Positions 19,954-29,527 of a stretch of DNA of 64,000 nucleotides are shown here, piece by piece. The notes below the pieces were generated by a model. It had not been told where the DNA came from, did not search any database, and was given only the letters and a program-made list of their open reading frames with translations. The stretch is taken from assembly GCF_019634775.1 (NCBI RefSeq), contig NZ_JAHCAS010000001.1, forward strand, positions 1,742,894 to 1,806,893, written 5' to 3'. Within the stretch, counting starts at the first letter, position 1, and the number at the start of each line of letters is the position of its first letter. Source of the stretch: Dokdonella sp. Lineage in GTDB: Bacteria; Pseudomonadota; Gammaproteobacteria; Xanthomonadales; Rhodanobacteraceae. Both the position numbers and the translations under genes were made by a program.

Positions 19954-20138
19954 TGGAACTGAAAGAACTTCGGCAGAAATCGGAGAAGGAACTGAACGAG
20001 CATCTCGGCGAGTTGCGCCGCGAGCAGTTCAATCTGCGCATGCAGAAGGGTTCCGGACAGCTCACCCAGACGCACCAGTTCGGCCGGGTTCGGCGCGAGA
20101 TCGCTCGCGTCAAGACCCTGCTTGGCAGCAAGAAGTAA
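19953..20138 (+). CDS. rpmC: 50S ribosomal protein L29
   Basis: L29 (61 residues) lies beside L23 at the tunnel exit. The start ATG 19953 shares its A with the rplP TGA, suggesting translational coupling, since there is no clear Shine-Dalgarno. A GTG at 19950 would add one residue. The sequence [20 protein letters not shown] and the helix-rich remainder to LLGSKK are typical. Confidence 0.95.
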   Translation: MELKELRQKSEKELNEHLGELRREQFNLRMQKGSGQLTQTHQFGRVRREIARVKTLLGSKK

Positions 20139-20150
20139 GGACGGTCGGCA

Positions 20151-20414
20151 ATGAGCGAGACACAGAAAAGCGCACGCACCGTCGAAGGCCGCGTGGTCAG
20201 CAACAAGATGCAGAAGACGGTGACCGTGCTGCTCGAACGCCAAGTGCAGCATCCGCTGTACGGCAAGATCGTGCGGCGCTCCACCAAGGTGCACGCGCAC
20301 GACGCCAATGGCGAGTGCCGCGAAGGCGACGTGGTCCGCATCTCAGAGACGCGGCCCATGTCGAAGACGAAGAACTGGCGCGTGGTCGAGATCGTCACGC
20401 GGGCCGCTCAATAA
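20151..20414 (+). CDS. rpsQ: 30S ribosomal protein S17
   Basis: S17 (87 residues) is an early 16S rRNA binder with an OB fold. It starts [20 protein letters not shown] and has the signature [20 protein letters not shown]. An AAGGACGG site lies just upstream. It is the last gene of the S10 operon in the classical scheme. rplN follows after 27 bases with no terminator, so the spc genes are probably co-transcribed. Confidence 0.97.
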   Translation: MSETQKSARTVEGRVVSNKMQKTVTVLLERQVQHPLYGKIVRRSTKVHAHDANGECREGDVVRISETRPMSKTKNWRVVEIVTRAAQ

Positions 20415-20441
20415 GCCCGCCGGACGTAAGGAGCAAGCAAC

Positions 20442-20810
20442 ATGATCCAGATGCAGACCACGTTGGCCGCGGCGGACAACAGCGGCGCCCGTGAACTGAT
20501 GTGCATCAAGGTGCTCGGTGGCTCGAAGCGCCGCTATGCGCAGATCGGCGACGTCATCAAGGTGTCGGTGCGCGAAGCGATTCCGCGCGGCAAGGTCAAG
20601 AAGGGCGAGGTCTACGATGCCGTCGTCGTGCGTACGCGCAAGGGCGTGCGCCGCGCGGACGGGTCGCTGATCCGTTTCGACGGCAATGCCGCCGTCCTCC
20701 TCAACAACAAGCAAGAGCCGATCGGCACTCGTATCTTCGGGCCGGTCACGCGTGAGCTGCGCAGCGAGAAGTTCATGAAGATCGTCTCGCTCGCTCCGGA
20801 AGTGCTGTAA
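20442..20810 (+). CDS. rplN: 50S ribosomal protein L14
   Basis: L14 (122 residues) lies at the subunit interface and contacts 16S helix 14. The start [20 protein letters not shown] is standard and the family motif [20 protein letters not shown] is present near the end. The ATG follows AAGGAGCAAGCAAC. It opens the spc gene order L14-L24-L5-S14-S8-L6-L18-S5-L30-L15-SecY, all present here. Confidence 0.98.
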   Translation: MIQMQTTLAAADNSGARELMCIKVLGGSKRRYAQIGDVIKVSVREAIPRGKVKKGEVYDAVVVRTRKGVRRADGSLIRFDGNAAVLLNNKQEPIGTRIFGPVTRELRSEKFMKIVSLAPEVL

Positions 20811-20823
20811 CTGGGAAACCGCC

Positions 20824-21138
20824 ATGAACCGCATCCGCAAGGGCGATCAGGTCATCGTGATCGCCGGCAAGAACAAGGGGCAGAGAGGCGAGGTCGTGCG
20901 CGTGGTCGGTGACCGCGTGTTCGTTCAGAACATCAACCTCGTCAAGCGCCACACGAAGCCGAATCCCCAGGCCAACCAGGCTGGCGGCATCGTCGAGCGC
21001 GAAGCCTCGATCAATATTTCCAACGTCCAGTTGTTCAACTCCGCCACCGGCAAGGGCGCGCGCGTCGGCTTCAAGAATCTTGAAGACGGTCGCAAGGTTC
21101 GCGTCTTCCGCCCGTCCGGCGAAGTGATCGACGCTTGA
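20824..21138 (+). CDS. rplX: 50S ribosomal protein L24
   Basis: L24 (104 residues) is one of the two assembly initiator proteins of the 50S subunit. It begins [20 protein letters not shown] with the KOW motif in the first 30 residues, followed by [20 protein letters not shown]. The start lies 13 bases after rplN, with a CTGGGAAACCGCC stretch upstream. Confidence 0.97.
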   Translation: MNRIRKGDQVIVIAGKNKGQRGEVVRVVGDRVFVQNINLVKRHTKPNPQANQAGGIVEREASINISNVQLFNSATGKGARVGFKNLEDGRKVRVFRPSGEVIDA

Positions 21139-21146
21139 GGTCCGCC

Positions 21147-21689
21147 ATGACGACGCGTCTTGAAACGATTTACCGCGAGAAGATCGTGCCGAAGCTCACC
21201 GAGCGCTTCGGTTACGAGAACCCGATGCAGGTGCCGCGCCTGGTCAAGGTCACGCTCAACATGGGCGTGGGTGAGGCCGTGGGCAACAAGAAGGTGCTCG
21301 AGAACGCTGTGGCCGACATGGCCAAGATCGCTGGCCAGAAGCCGGTGGTGACGCTGTCGAAGAAGTCGATCGCGACGTTCAAGATTCGCGAGAACTGGCC
21401 GATTGGCTGCAAGGTCACGCTGCGCCGCGCGCATATGTACGAATTCATCGACCGCCTGGTCAATATCTCGTTGCCGCGCGTGCGCGACTTCCGCGGCATT
21501 TCCGGCCGTTCTTTCGACGGCCGCGGCAATTACAACATGGGCGTGAAGGAACAGATCATCTTCCCGGAGATCGATTTCGACCAGATCGATGCGTTGCGCG
21601 GCATGGACATCGCCGTGACCACGACCGCCCGCACCGATGAAGAAGCCAAGGCGCTGCTCGAAGCGTTTGGTTTCCCGTTCCGCAACTGA
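21147..21689 (+). CDS. rplE: 50S ribosomal protein L5
   Basis: L5 (180 residues) binds 5S rRNA and contacts P-site tRNA. The ATG at 21147 ([20 protein letters not shown]) follows GAGGTCCGCC. A TTG at 21135 in frame overlaps rplX and lacks a site. The motifs [20 protein letters not shown] and [20 protein letters not shown] are characteristic. Confidence 0.97.
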   Translation: MTTRLETIYREKIVPKLTERFGYENPMQVPRLVKVTLNMGVGEAVGNKKVLENAVADMAKIAGQKPVVTLSKKSIATFKIRENWPIGCKVTLRRAHMYEFIDRLVNISLPRVRDFRGISGRSFDGRGNYNMGVKEQIIFPEIDFDQIDALRGMDIAVTTTARTDEEAKALLEAFGFPFRN

Positions 21690-21714
21690 TTCAGCCAGGC
21701 AGGAATAGACGGCA

Positions 21715-22020
21715 ATGGCCAAGACTTCCATGATCGAGCGCGAGACCAAGCGCGCGAAACTCGTCAAGCGGCATGCGGCCAAGCGCAAGCAGCTGAAGGA
21801 AATCGTCAGCAGCCCGACGGCCTCGTATGACGAGAAGCTCGAGGCCGCCACGAAGCTGCAGAAGCTGCCGCGTGATTCGAGTCCGTCGCGCCAGCGCAAC
21901 CGCTGCGCGCAGACTGGTCGTCCACGTGGCGTCTACCAGAAGTTCGGTCTCGGCCGGACCAAGCTGCGTGAAGCGACCATGCGCGGCGATGTGCCGGGGC
22001 TGCGCAAGGCGAGTTGGTAA
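21715..22020 (+). CDS. rpsN: 30S ribosomal protein S14 (zinc-free type)
   Basis: S14 (101 residues) sits in the 30S head. This is the long C-minus form without the four zinc-binding cysteines; only one Cys is visible, in [18 protein letters not shown]. It starts [20 protein letters not shown]. Its stop is followed by a 118-base gap carrying an imperfect inverted repeat before rpsH. Confidence 0.97.
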   Translation: MAKTSMIERETKRAKLVKRHAAKRKQLKEIVSSPTASYDEKLEAATKLQKLPRDSSPSRQRNRCAQTGRPRGVYQKFGLGRTKLREATMRGDVPGLRKASW

Positions 22021-22023
22021 CAA

Positions 22024-22101
22024 ATCCCGGGATAGGGGATGGAGAATAGGAAATCGTGCAGGCACGCTTTCCAACTCCAGATTCCCGATTCCCCGTTCCC
22101 G
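22024..22101. repeat. GGGATT-type inverted repeat between rpsN and rpsH
   Basis: The left arm (about 22027-22056, GGGATAGGGGATGGAGAATA) faces a right arm (about 22071-22101, GATTCCCGATTCCCCGTTCC). The units are shared with the elements at 1804-1893 and 13769-13840. It interrupts the otherwise tightly packed spc genes. Confidence 0.5.
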
Positions 22102-22138
22102 CAACAAGCGGATATCGATGCTAGTCAGGAACTGAAAC

Positions 22139-22534
22139 ATGAGCATGACTGATCCCATCGCCGACATGTTCACGCGCATCCGCAATGCCCAGTTGACGGG
22201 CAAGCGCGTAGTGAAGATGCCGTCGTCCCGTATGAAGCAGGCACTCGCCACACTGCTCAAGGATGAAGGCTACGTGGCCGACTTCCAGGTGCAGAGTCGC
22301 GAAGGCAAGCCCGAACTCGAGATCGCCCTGAAGTACCACGAGGGCAAGCCGGTCATCGAGCGCCTCGAACGCGTCAGCCGTTCCGGGCTGCGCGTGTACC
22401 GCGGCAAGAATGAACTGCCGAAGGTGCTCAACGGTCTTGGCGTTTCGATCGTTTCCACGTCGTCCGGCATCATGACCGACGCCGCCGCCCGCCAAAAGGG
22501 CATCGGTGGCGAGATCATCGGCATCGTGGCGTAA
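22139..22534 (+). CDS. rpsH: 30S ribosomal protein S8
   Basis: S8 (131 residues) is a central-domain 16S binder and the translational repressor of the spc operon in E. coli. It begins [20 protein letters not shown] and ends with [20 protein letters not shown] then IIGIVA. A CAGGAAC stretch precedes ATG 22139; ATG 22145 is a less likely alternative. The gap before it is filled by a repeat. Confidence 0.97.
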   Translation: MSMTDPIADMFTRIRNAQLTGKRVVKMPSSRMKQALATLLKDEGYVADFQVQSREGKPELEIALKYHEGKPVIERLERVSRSGLRVYRGKNELPKVLNGLGVSIVSTSSGIMTDAAARQKGIGGEIIGIVA

Positions 22535-22546
22535 GGAGCACAGAAC

Positions 22547-23074
22547 ATGTCACGCGTTGCCAAGAAACCCGTTTCGATCCCCAAGGGCGTCGACATCCAG
22601 GTGAACGCCGAAGCGATCACCGTCAAGGGCCCGAAGGGTGCGCTCAAGCTGCCGACGCCTCCTGGCGTCGTCGCCGAGATCAAGGATGGTCAGGTTCTGT
22701 TGAACGGCAAGACGCCGAACGACATCAAGATGGCCGGAACCGCACGCGCTTTGATCGCCAACATGGTGGTCGGCGTCAGCGAAGGCTACCAACGCAAGCT
22801 CGAGCTCGTCGGCGTCGGCTATCGCGCCGCGTTGCAGGGCAAGGACCTCAATCTGAGCCTCGGCTTTTCGCACCCGATCGTGTTCAAGGCGCCAGAGGGC
22901 ATCACCCTCGAAGTGCCGACGCAGACCGAGATCCTGATCAAGGGTGCCGACAAGCAGTGCGTCGGCGAGGCGGCCGCAAAGATCCGTGCGTTCCGTCCGC
23001 CGGAACCCTACAAGGGCAAGGGCGTGCGTTACTCGGGCGAGAAGATCACCATCAAGGAAGCCAAGAAGGCGTAA
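22547..23074 (+). CDS. rplF: 50S ribosomal protein L6
   Basis: L6 (175 residues) lies near the sarcin-ricin loop and factor-binding region. It starts [20 protein letters not shown] and shows two similar alpha/beta domains. The C-terminal signature [20 protein letters not shown] is intact. AAGGAGCACAGAAC precedes its ATG. rplR starts 107 bases after the stop. Confidence 0.97.
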   Translation: MSRVAKKPVSIPKGVDIQVNAEAITVKGPKGALKLPTPPGVVAEIKDGQVLLNGKTPNDIKMAGTARALIANMVVGVSEGYQRKLELVGVGYRAALQGKDLNLSLGFSHPIVFKAPEGITLEVPTQTEILIKGADKQCVGEAAAKIRAFRPPEPYKGKGVRYSGEKITIKEAKKA

Positions 23075-23181
23075 CAGGTCGAATCTGTCATTCCTGTGTG
23101 CAGAAGCAACCATGCCCGGTTGCGCTCCACACCGGACTCAGTCCGACCCCAGGCCGATCCGCTTCCTTCCGGAGAATTACA

Positions 23182-23535
23182 GTGGAAAAGAAGATTGCAA
23201 GACTTCGCCGCGCCAAGTCGACGCGCATGCACATCCGCGAACTCGGTGTCGCTCGCCTCAGCGTGCATCGTACCGGCCAGCACCTCTATGCGCAGGTCAT
23301 GACTCCGGGCGGTGACAAGGTCATCGCTGCCGCGTCGACGGTGCAGAAGTCGGTTGCCGAAGGCCTGTCCGGCACGAAGAACAAGAGCGCCGCCGCCGCA
23401 GTGGGTCGAGCGATCGCTGAGCGTGCACTCAAGGCCGGCGTCGACACGGTCGCCTTCGATCGCTCGGGTTTCCGTTACCACGGTCGCATCGCAGCGCTCG
23501 CGGAAGCTGCGCGTGAGGCGGGCCTCAAGTTCTAA
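23182..23535 (+). CDS. rplR: 50S ribosomal protein L18
   Basis: L18 (117 residues) binds 5S rRNA together with L5. GTG 23182 was chosen because CCGGAG (23169-23174) is well placed and the product [20 protein letters not shown] matches family length exactly. A long upstream extension in the same frame crosses the end of rplF and is not real. The motif [20 protein letters not shown] is diagnostic. Confidence 0.96.
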   Translation: MEKKIARLRRAKSTRMHIRELGVARLSVHRTGQHLYAQVMTPGGDKVIAAASTVQKSVAEGLSGTKNKSAAAAVGRAIAERALKAGVDTVAFDRSGFRYHGRIAALAEAAREAGLKF

Positions 23536-23649
23536 CGGGACGGGGGCGAGGTTCCTCGTCCCCCATCCTACGCTTCAATCACAACTCCAAGCGGCCAAGC
23601 CGCAAGCAAAAGTCCGCATCGCCCTGGCGTGCGGCAACATAGGTGAAGC

Positions 23650-24159
23650 ATGTCGACAAATGAACGTGAGAACAGCGACGGCCTTCTCGAGAAGCTGATC
23701 GCGGTCAATCGCGTGGCGAAGACCGTCAAGGGTGGCCGTCAGATGAGTTTCACGGCACTGACCGTGGTTGGCGACGGCGACGGCCGCGTGGGTTTCGGCT
23801 ATGGCAAGGCCCGCGAAGTGCCGATTGCCATCCAGAAGGCCATGGAGCGTGCGCGCAAGAACATGATCCGCGTACAGCTCAAGGAAGGTACGCTCTGGCA
23901 TTCGGTCAAGGCCAACCATGGCGCCGCGCGCGTATACATGCAGCCCGCATCCGAGGGTACCGGTGTCATTGCCGGCGGTGCGATGCGTGCCGTGCTCGAG
24001 GTGGTCGGCGTCAAGAACGTGCTGGCGAAAGCGGTCGGTTCACGCAATCCGATCAACCTCGTGCGCGCGACGATCAATGGACTCACCGCGATGGCGACGC
24101 CGCAGCGCATCGCTTCCAAGCGCGGCAAGACGCTCGAGGAGGTGCTCGGCAATGGCTAA
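23650..24159 (+). CDS. rpsE: 30S ribosomal protein S5
   Basis: S5 (169 residues) supports decoding fidelity and lines the mRNA channel. It has [20 protein letters not shown] followed by [20 protein letters not shown], the family signature and spectinomycin-loop region, with no visible deletion. A 114-base spacer with no recognisable element separates it from rplR. Its last eight bases overlap the start of rpmD. Confidence 0.97.
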   Translation: MSTNERENSDGLLEKLIAVNRVAKTVKGGRQMSFTALTVVGDGDGRVGFGYGKAREVPIAIQKAMERARKNMIRVQLKEGTLWHSVKANHGAARVYMQPASEGTGVIAGGAMRAVLEVVGVKNVLAKAVGSRNPINLVRATINGLTAMATPQRIASKRGKTLEEVLGNG

Positions 24160-24343
24160 CGAGACGAAGACCGTGCGTGTGCGCCTGGTCAAGAGCCCGA
24201 ACAGCTGCAAGGCGGTGCATCGCCTCAGCGTGCGCGCGCTCGGCCTGCGCAAGCTCAACGATGTGCGCGAACTGAAGGACTCCCCGTCCGTGCGTGGCCT
24301 TATCAACAAGGTCAGCTACCTCGTCCGCGTCGAAGACGCCTAA
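24152..24343 (+). CDS. rpmD: 50S ribosomal protein L30
   Basis: L30 (63 residues) is a small 50S protein. ATG 24152 overlaps the rpsE stop region by eight bases and has GAGGAGGTGCTCGGCA upstream, a strong site inside rpsE. The sequence [20 protein letters not shown], with [20 protein letters not shown], matches the family. Frame and length agree with other proteobacteria. Confidence 0.95.
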   Translation: MANETKTVRVRLVKSPNSCKAVHRLSVRALGLRKLNDVRELKDSPSVRGLINKVSYLVRVEDA

Positions 24344-24371
24344 GCGTCGTCAGCAAACAGGAACAGCTCTC

Positions 24372-24806
24372 ATGCGTCTGAATACTCTCAAGCCAGCCGC
24401 CGGCGCCCGCAAGGCGGGTGTGCGCGTCGGCCGCGGCATCGGCTCCGGCCTTGGCAAGACTGCCGGTCGCGGCCACAAAGGCTCGTATGCGCGTACCGGC
24501 AAGGGCAAGATCAAGGCCGGTTTCGAAGGCGGCCAGATGCCGCTGCAACGCCGTCTGCCGAAGGTTGGCTTCCGTTCAAGGAAGTCGCACGAGGTCTCCG
24601 AGGTGTTGCTGTACAAACTCGGCGTGCTCGACGTCGAAGTGATCGATTTCGAGGCACTGCGCGCCGCCGGTCTCGTCGAGAAGCGCGCGGAGCGCGCCAA
24701 GATCGTCAAGAAGGGTGAGTTGACCCGCGCCATCAAGCTGCGCGGCGTTGCCACGACGGCCGGCGCGCGTGCTGCCATCGAAGCCGCCGGCGGAAGCGTG
24801 GAGTAA
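24372..24806 (+). CDS. rplO: 50S ribosomal protein L15
   Basis: L15 (144 residues) is a late-assembly 50S protein. ATG 24372 gives [20 protein letters not shown], with the Gly-rich stretch [20 protein letters not shown] and [20 protein letters not shown]. An in-frame ATG further upstream lies in rpmD and was rejected. Its stop is two bases before the secY GTG, so the pair is probably coupled. Confidence 0.97.
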   Translation: MRLNTLKPAAGARKAGVRVGRGIGSGLGKTAGRGHKGSYARTGKGKIKAGFEGGQMPLQRRLPKVGFRSRKSHEVSEVLLYKLGVLDVEVIDFEALRAAGLVEKRAERAKIVKKGELTRAIKLRGVATTAGARAAIEAAGGSVE

Positions 24807-24808
24807 CC

Positions 24809-26122
24809 GTGGCCGCAGCGCAGTCCAATGGTCTCGCCTCGCTTGGCAAGCTGACCGAGCTCAGGCAGCGCCTGCTGTTCGTGGTCGGCGCCCTGATCGT
24901 CTACCGCTTCGGCTCGTTCATCCCGGTGCCGGGCGTCGACCCGGAGGCGATGGAACGATTGATCTCGCAGAGCGGCGGCCTGATCGACATGTTCAACATG
25001 TTCTCGGGCGGCGCGCTCAGTCGTTTCTCGCTGTTCGCGCTCGGCGTGATCCCGTACATCTCGGCGTCGATCGTCGTGCAGATGTTCAGTTCGGTGCTGC
25101 CGGCCTGGCAGGCGCTCAAGAAGGAAGGCGAGTCGGGGCGGCGCAAGCTGACCATGTATACGCGCTGGGGCACTGTCGGCCTCGCGGCGTTCCAGTCGTT
25201 CGGTGTTGCGACGATGCTGCAGACCCAGCCGGGCGTCGTCTATGCGCCGGGCGCGAGTTTCATCTTTGCCACCGTGGTCGGCCTGACCGCAGGGACGATG
25301 TTCCTGATGTGGTTGGGTGAACAGATCACCGAGCGCGGTATCGGCAATGGCATTTCGCTGATCATCTTCGCCGGCATCGTTGCCGGGCTGCCCGGTGCGG
25401 TCGTGCACACGCTGAGCATGACCAGCAACGGTGAACTGCACCCGCTGAAGCTTTTCCTCGTGCTCGCCGCCGTGCTGGTCGTTACCTATTTCGTGGTGTT
25501 CTTCGAGCGTGGCCAGCGCCGAATCACGGTCAATTATGCGCGTCGCCAGGGTGGTGCTGGCCGCGCCTACATGAACCAGACTTCCCACCTGCCGCTCAAG
25601 ATCAACATGGCGGGCGTGATCCCGCCGATCTTCGCCTCGAGCCTCATCATGTTCCCGGCGACGGCGGCGGCGTGGTTCAACAACTCGAGCGAGATTCGCT
25701 GGCTGCAGGCATTGACCACCGCGCTGGGCCCGGGCGAGCCCCTGCACATGATCATCTATGCCCTGATGATCATCATCTTTGCGTTCTTCTACACGGCGTT
25801 GGTATTCAATTCGCAGGAAACCGCGGACAACCTCAAGCGTTCGGGAGCCCTGATCCCGGGGATCCGTCCGGGCAAGGCCACGGCCGAGTACATCGACGGC
25901 GTGATGACACGCCTGACCGGCATTGGCGCCATCTATCTCGTGGTGGTGTGCCTCGTGCCAGACCTGCTGCGGAATGCCTGGAACGTGCCGTTCTACTTCG
26001 GCGGGACTTCGCTGCTGATTGTTGTGGTCGTGGTCATGGACTTCACGGCCCAGATCCAGGCGCACCTCGTCTCGCACCAGTACGAAAGCCTGCTTAAGAA
26101 GGCGAACCTGCGGGGGCGCTGA
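24809..26122 (+). CDS. secY: Protein translocase subunit SecY
   Basis: SecY is the channel of the Sec translocon in the inner membrane (437 residues). Hydrophobic segments consistent with ten membrane helices are visible, and the family motifs [30 protein letters not shown] and the cytoplasmic loop ending [20 protein letters not shown] are present. GTG 24809 follows GGAG in the rplO end. No rpmJ follows. The next 120 bases hold a promoter candidate for rpsM. Confidence 0.98.
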   Translation: MAAAQSNGLASLGKLTELRQRLLFVVGALIVYRFGSFIPVPGVDPEAMERLISQSGGLIDMFNMFSGGALSRFSLFALGVIPYISASIVVQMFSSVLPAWQALKKEGESGRRKLTMYTRWGTVGLAAFQSFGVATMLQTQPGVVYAPGASFIFATVVGLTAGTMFLMWLGEQITERGIGNGISLIIFAGIVAGLPGAVVHTLSMTSNGELHPLKLFLVLAAVLVVTYFVVFFERGQRRITVNYARRQGGAGRAYMNQTSHLPLKINMAGVIPPIFASSLIMFPATAAAWFNNSSEIRWLQALTTALGPGEPLHMIIYALMIIIFAFFYTALVFNSQETADNLKRSGALIPGIRPGKATAEYIDGVMTRLTGIGAIYLVVVCLVPDLLRNAWNVPFYFGGTSLLIVVVVVMDFTAQIQAHLVSHQYESLLKKANLRGR

Positions 26123-26170
26123 GGGTAGGGCGGGGCGTCGTCGGTCTGGCCGGCGACTGGGGGCCGGGGG

Positions 26171-26199
26171 TTCCGAAAATCCCCGGTACCGGATAGAAT
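26171..26199 (+). promoter_or_regulatory. Predicted promoter before rpsM
   Basis: TTCCGA (26171-26176), a 17-base spacer and TAGAAT (26194-26199) lie 44 bases before the rpsM ATG. The -10 box is good and the -35 is weak. Its placement where rpmJ would otherwise be supports a separate start for the alpha operon, besides read-through from secY. Confidence 0.5.
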
Positions 26200-26242
26200 A
26201 CGAAGTTCACTGCGCATTTAGTTCTTCTGGAGACATTCAATC

Positions 26243-26599
26243 ATGGCGCGCATCGCGGGTGTCAATCTTCCGGTCCAGAAACATGCCTGGATCGGATTGC
26301 AGAGCATCTTCGGCATCGGACGTTCGCGTTCGAAGAAGGTCTGCGTGGACGCGGGCGTCGTCCCGACCACGAAGATCAAGGACCTGACCGAAGCCGAAGT
26401 CGAAAAGCTTCGCCACGAAGTTGCCAAGTACACCGTCGAAGGTGACCTGCGCCGCGAGGTCGGCATTGCCATCAAGCGCCTGATCGACCTTGGCTGCTAT
26501 CGTGGCCTTCGTCATCGTCGTGGTCTGCCGCTGCGTGGCCAGCGCACGCGCACCAATGCCCGTACCCGCAAGGGTCCGCGTCGCGCGATCAAGAAATAA
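26243..26599 (+). CDS. rpsM: 30S ribosomal protein S13
   Basis: S13 (118 residues) is in the 30S head, contacts P-site tRNA and forms bridges B1a/b. It starts [20 protein letters not shown] and ends with the basic stretch [37 protein letters not shown] supplies its ribosome site. It is the first gene of the alpha operon rpsM-rpsK-rpsD-rpoA-rplQ. Confidence 0.98.
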   Translation: MARIAGVNLPVQKHAWIGLQSIFGIGRSRSKKVCVDAGVVPTTKIKDLTEAEVEKLRHEVAKYTVEGDLRREVGIAIKRLIDLGCYRGLRHRRGLPLRGQRTRTNARTRKGPRRAIKK

Positions 26600-26617
26600 C
26601 CTGCCCGGAATCGCATC

Positions 26618-27007
26618 ATGAACAAGCCGGTTGCCAAGCCGAAGAAGAAGGTCAAGCGCGTCGTCACCGACGCGGTCTGCCACGTGCAGGCGTCATTCAA
26701 CAATACCGTCGTGACGATCACCGATCGCCAGGGCAATGCGCTGTCGTGGGCCACAGCCGGTGGCGCCGGCTTTCGCGGTTCGCGCAAGTCGACTCCGTTC
26801 GCTGCGCAGGTAGCCGCCGAGAAGGCGGCGCGTGCCGCTTCGGAATACGGCGTCAAGACGATCGAGGTGCGCATCAAGGGTCCCGGCCCTGGGCGTGAAT
26901 CGGCCGTACGTTCGCTCAACAATGTCGGCTTCAAGGTGACCAACATCATCGACGTGACTCCGATCCCGCACAACGGTTGTCGTCCGCCCAAGAAGCGTCG
27001 CGTGTAA
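26618..27007 (+). CDS. rpsK: 30S ribosomal protein S11
   Basis: S11 (129 residues) forms part of the platform and contacts mRNA in the E site. It contains [20 protein letters not shown] and [20 protein letters not shown] with the typical C-terminus [10 protein letters not shown]. Its start is 18 bases after rpsM. A 178-base spacer with twin-hairpin repeats separates it from rpsD, an unusually long gap for this operon. Confidence 0.97.
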   Translation: MNKPVAKPKKKVKRVVTDAVCHVQASFNNTVVTITDRQGNALSWATAGGAGFRGSRKSTPFAAQVAAEKAARAASEYGVKTIEVRIKGPGPGRESAVRSLNNVGFKVTNIIDVTPIPHNGCRPPKKRRV

Positions 27008-27046
27008 CTTCCGCGGCCGTCGCGGGCCGCAGCGGATTTTGCCGAA

Positions 27047-27157
27047 GCGATCATGCGTGATCGCGAGAATCAGGAACCGGCCATCCGTGGCCGGGCCAGT
27101 TTCACCAAAGCGATCGTCCTTGATCGCGAAGATCAAAAACCGGCCATTCGTGGCTGG
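27047..27157 (+). repeat. Two twin-hairpin repeat units in the rpsK-rpsD gap
   Basis: Unit A has an 18-base hairpin at 27047-27064 (GCGATCA/TGATCGC), a 12-base spacer and an 18-base hairpin at 27077-27094 (CCGGCCA/TGGCCGG). Unit B has the same layout at 27110-27127 and 27140-27157, offset by 63 bases. The unit B spacer GAAGATCAAAAA is identical to the reverse complement of the spacers in the rpsG-fusA array. The reading frame of rpsD is open through both units. Confidence 0.85.
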
Positions 27158-27185
27158 ACTCTTCAAAAAAATCAGAGATTTCATC

Positions 27186-27812
27186 ATGGCTCGTTATATC
27201 GGACCTACCTGCAAGCTGGCTCGCCGCGAAGGCGCCGACCTCAGCCTCAAGAGCCCGGCGCGCGCGATCGACTCGAAGTGCAAGCTCGAGCAGAAGCCCG
27301 GCCAGCACGGTGCCGCCCGCAAGGGCCGCCTGTCTGACTATGGCGTGCAGCTGCGCGAGAAGCAGAAGGTGAAGCGCATGTACGGCCTTCTCGAACGTCA
27401 GTTCCACAAGTACTACCAGAAAGCCTCGAACCAGAAGGGCAACACGGGCGAGAACCTGCTGCGCCAGCTCGAGACTCGTCTCGACAACGTCATCTATCGC
27501 ATGGGCTTCGCGGTCACCCGCTCGCAGGCCCGCCAGCTCGTCTCGCATGGTGCGGTGATCGTCAACGGCAAGCGCGTCAACCTGCCTTCCTATCAGGTCA
27601 AGGCTGGCGACGAGATTGCGTTGACCGAACGTGCTCGCAGCCAGCTGCGCGTGCAGGAATCGGTCAACGTCTCGCAGGAAATGGATCTCGTTCCGTCGTG
27701 GATCGAGGTCGACGCCAAGAAGTTCTCGGGCGTCTTCAAGTCCCTGCCGGAGCGTTCCGACCTGCCGTCGGACATCAACGAGAGCCTGATCATCGAGCTC
27801 TACTCGAAGTAA
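27186..27812 (+). CDS. rpsD: 30S ribosomal protein S4
   Basis: S4 (208 residues) initiates 30S assembly and represses the alpha operon in E. coli. ATG 27186 gives [20 protein letters not shown], and the S4 RNA-binding domain has [20 protein letters not shown]. The start is set by similarity, since the frame is open upstream through the repeats but only repeat-derived residues would be added. Its ribosome site is weak (AGAG at 27174-27177). Confidence 0.97.
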   Translation: MARYIGPTCKLARREGADLSLKSPARAIDSKCKLEQKPGQHGAARKGRLSDYGVQLREKQKVKRMYGLLERQFHKYYQKASNQKGNTGENLLRQLETRLDNVIYRMGFAVTRSQARQLVSHGAVIVNGKRVNLPSYQVKAGDEIALTERARSQLRVQESVNVSQEMDLVPSWIEVDAKKFSGVFKSLPERSDLPSDINESLIIELYSK

Positions 27813-27841
27813 TCCATCGCCACCTTTCGGAGCCCCTGTTC

Positions 27842-28840
27842 ATGGCAGGAACGTCCACCAACGTGCTGCGCCCACGCGGCATCCAGGTCGAGCGCATCGG
27901 TGCGAATCACGCGAAGGTCGTGGTCGAACCGATGGAGCGCGGCTTCGGTCATACCCTCGGCAATGCGCTGCGTCGCGTGCTGCTGTCGTCGATCCCAGGC
28001 TGTGCCGTCGTCGAGGTCGAGATCGACAATGTGCTGCACGAGTACACGACCCTCGAGGGCCTGCAGGAAGACATCATCGAGGTCCTGCTCAACATCAAGG
28101 ACGTCGCGATCCGCATGCACGGCCACGACGAGACCACGCTCACGCTCAGCAAGAAGGGCAAGGGCGTCGTCACGGCCGGCGACATCAAGGTCGACCACTC
28201 GGTCGAAATCGTCAATCCGGACCACGTGATCTGCCACCTGACCAAGGATGTTGCGCTGAACATGCGCCTCAAGGTCGTGCGCGGTGTCGGCTACCAGCCG
28301 GCTGTCTCGCGTCGCCAGCCGGATGAGGAAGCGCGACCGATCGGGCGCCTTCAGCTCGACGCCTCGTTCTGTCCGGTCCGTCGCGTGTCCTACCAGGTCG
28401 ACAGTGCTCGCCTCGAGCAGCGCACCGACCTCGACAAGCTCGTCCTGGAGATCGACACCAACGGTGCGATCGATGCGGAAGAAGCCGTGCGCAAGGCTGC
28501 CGAGATTCTGCAGGACCAGATTTCGGTGTTCGGCGACTTCACGCGGCGCGAGAGCGAAGGCTCGAAGGCCGACAAGAGTGGTGTCGACCCGGTGCTGTTG
28601 CGTCCGATCGACGATCTCGAACTCACCGTGCGTTCGGCGAATTGTCTCAAGGCCGAGAGCATCTATTACATTGGCGATCTCGTGCAGAAGACCGAAGTCG
28701 AGCTGCTGAAGACGCCGAACCTCGGCAAGAAGTCGCTGACCGAAATCAAGGACGTGCTCGGCCAGCGCGGCCTCTCGCTCGGCATGAAGCTCGATTCGTG
28801 GCCACCGCCGGGGATCGCGCACGGGATGCAGCTTGGTTGA
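27842..28840 (+). CDS. rpoA: DNA-directed RNA polymerase subunit alpha
   Basis: Alpha (332 residues) forms the assembly dimer of RNA polymerase and contacts activators through its C-terminal domain. The N-terminal domain has [20 protein letters not shown] followed by [11 protein letters not shown]. The C-terminal domain has [20 protein letters not shown] and [34 protein letters not shown] precedes ATG 27842. A repeat-rich gap of 245 bases follows. Confidence 0.98.
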   Translation: MAGTSTNVLRPRGIQVERIGANHAKVVVEPMERGFGHTLGNALRRVLLSSIPGCAVVEVEIDNVLHEYTTLEGLQEDIIEVLLNIKDVAIRMHGHDETTLTLSKKGKGVVTAGDIKVDHSVEIVNPDHVICHLTKDVALNMRLKVVRGVGYQPAVSRRQPDEEARPIGRLQLDASFCPVRRVSYQVDSARLEQRTDLDKLVLEIDTNGAIDAEEAVRKAAEILQDQISVFGDFTRRESEGSKADKSGVDPVLLRPIDDLELTVRSANCLKAESIYYIGDLVQKTEVELLKTPNLGKKSLTEIKDVLGQRGLSLGMKLDSWPPPGIAHGMQLG

Positions 28841-28841
28841 T

Positions 28842-28962
28842 GCGATCATCCTTGATCGCTGAGTAGCAAAGGGGTTCACCGGACGGAGTCTCCTCGCTCC
28901 TGTGAACTCCGGAAGCGGCCACCGTTGGTCGCGGATTTGGCGAGGCGACCATCCGTGGTCGC
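28842..28962 (+). repeat. Twin-hairpin repeat copies in the rpoA-rplQ gap
   Basis: A lone 18-base hairpin lies at 28842-28859 (GCGATCA/TGATCGC). A full unit follows with hairpins at 28915-28932 (GCGGCCA/TGGTCGC) and 28945-28962 (GCGACCA/TGGTCGC), separated by 12 bases. Between them, 28872-28910 holds another fold with GGTTCAC pairing GTGAACT. The 18-12-18 layout matches the rpsK-rpsD units. rplQ starts at 29086. Confidence 0.8.
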
Positions 28963-29085
28963 ACATTTCGAGTACAGCCCGCTCTTGTGGCGGGTCGGTA
29001 CGGGCGAGGAAGAATAAGCGGGTATTCCGCGGGAAACCGGACCTGTGAACCGGGTTCTCATAACAATCAGATCGAGGATTCCACC

Positions 29086-29472
29086 ATGCGTCACCAGAAG
29101 TCGGGCCGCAAGCTCAACCGCACGAGCAGCCACCGCGAAGCAATGTTCAAGAACATGGCCGCTTCGCTGTTCAAGCACGAACTGATCCGCACCACCTTGC
29201 CGAAGGCCAAGGAGCTGCGCCGCGTCGCCGAGCCGCTGATCACCTTGGCGAAAACCGACGGCGTCGCCAACCGCCGTCTCGCGTTTGCGCGTCTGCGCGA
29301 CAAGCAGGCGGTGGGCAAGCTGTTCGTCGAACTCGGTCCACGTTTCCGTGAGCGCAAGGGTGGCTACCTGCGTATCCTCAAGTGCGGCTTCCGTCCCGGC
29401 GACAATGCGCCGATGGCCTACGTCGAATTGCTCGACCGCCCGCAGACGGCCGCGCCCGCCGTCGACGAGTAA
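29086..29472 (+). CDS. rplQ: 50S ribosomal protein L17
   Basis: L17 (128 residues) lies near the tunnel exit. ATG 29086 gives [20 protein letters not shown], the family N-terminus, after GAGGATTCCACC. Longer in-frame readings through the upstream repeats were rejected. It is the last gene of the alpha operon and is followed 20 bases later by an intrinsic terminator. Confidence 0.97.
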   Translation: MRHQKSGRKLNRTSSHREAMFKNMAASLFKHELIRTTLPKAKELRRVAEPLITLAKTDGVANRRLAFARLRDKQAVGKLFVELGPRFRERKGGYLRILKCGFRPGDNAPMAYVELLDRPQTAAPAVDE

Positions 29473-29492
29473 GCGACAGACATTGAGCGACG

Positions 29493-29526
29493 AAGAGGCC
29501 CCGCTCGTGCGGGGCTTCTTGGTTTT
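29493..29526 (+). terminator. Intrinsic terminator after rplQ
   Basis: A 12-bp stem (29493-29504 with 29509-29520, one G-U) has a TCGT loop, followed by GGTTTT. It marks the end of the ribosomal protein block. Confidence 0.85.
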
Positions 29527-29527
29527 G

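Noticed and set aside
27047..27157. CRISPR-like array in the rpsK-rpsD gap
   Set aside because: There are only two units, the repeats are hairpins with variable stems, there are no uniform spacers, and no cas genes are present.
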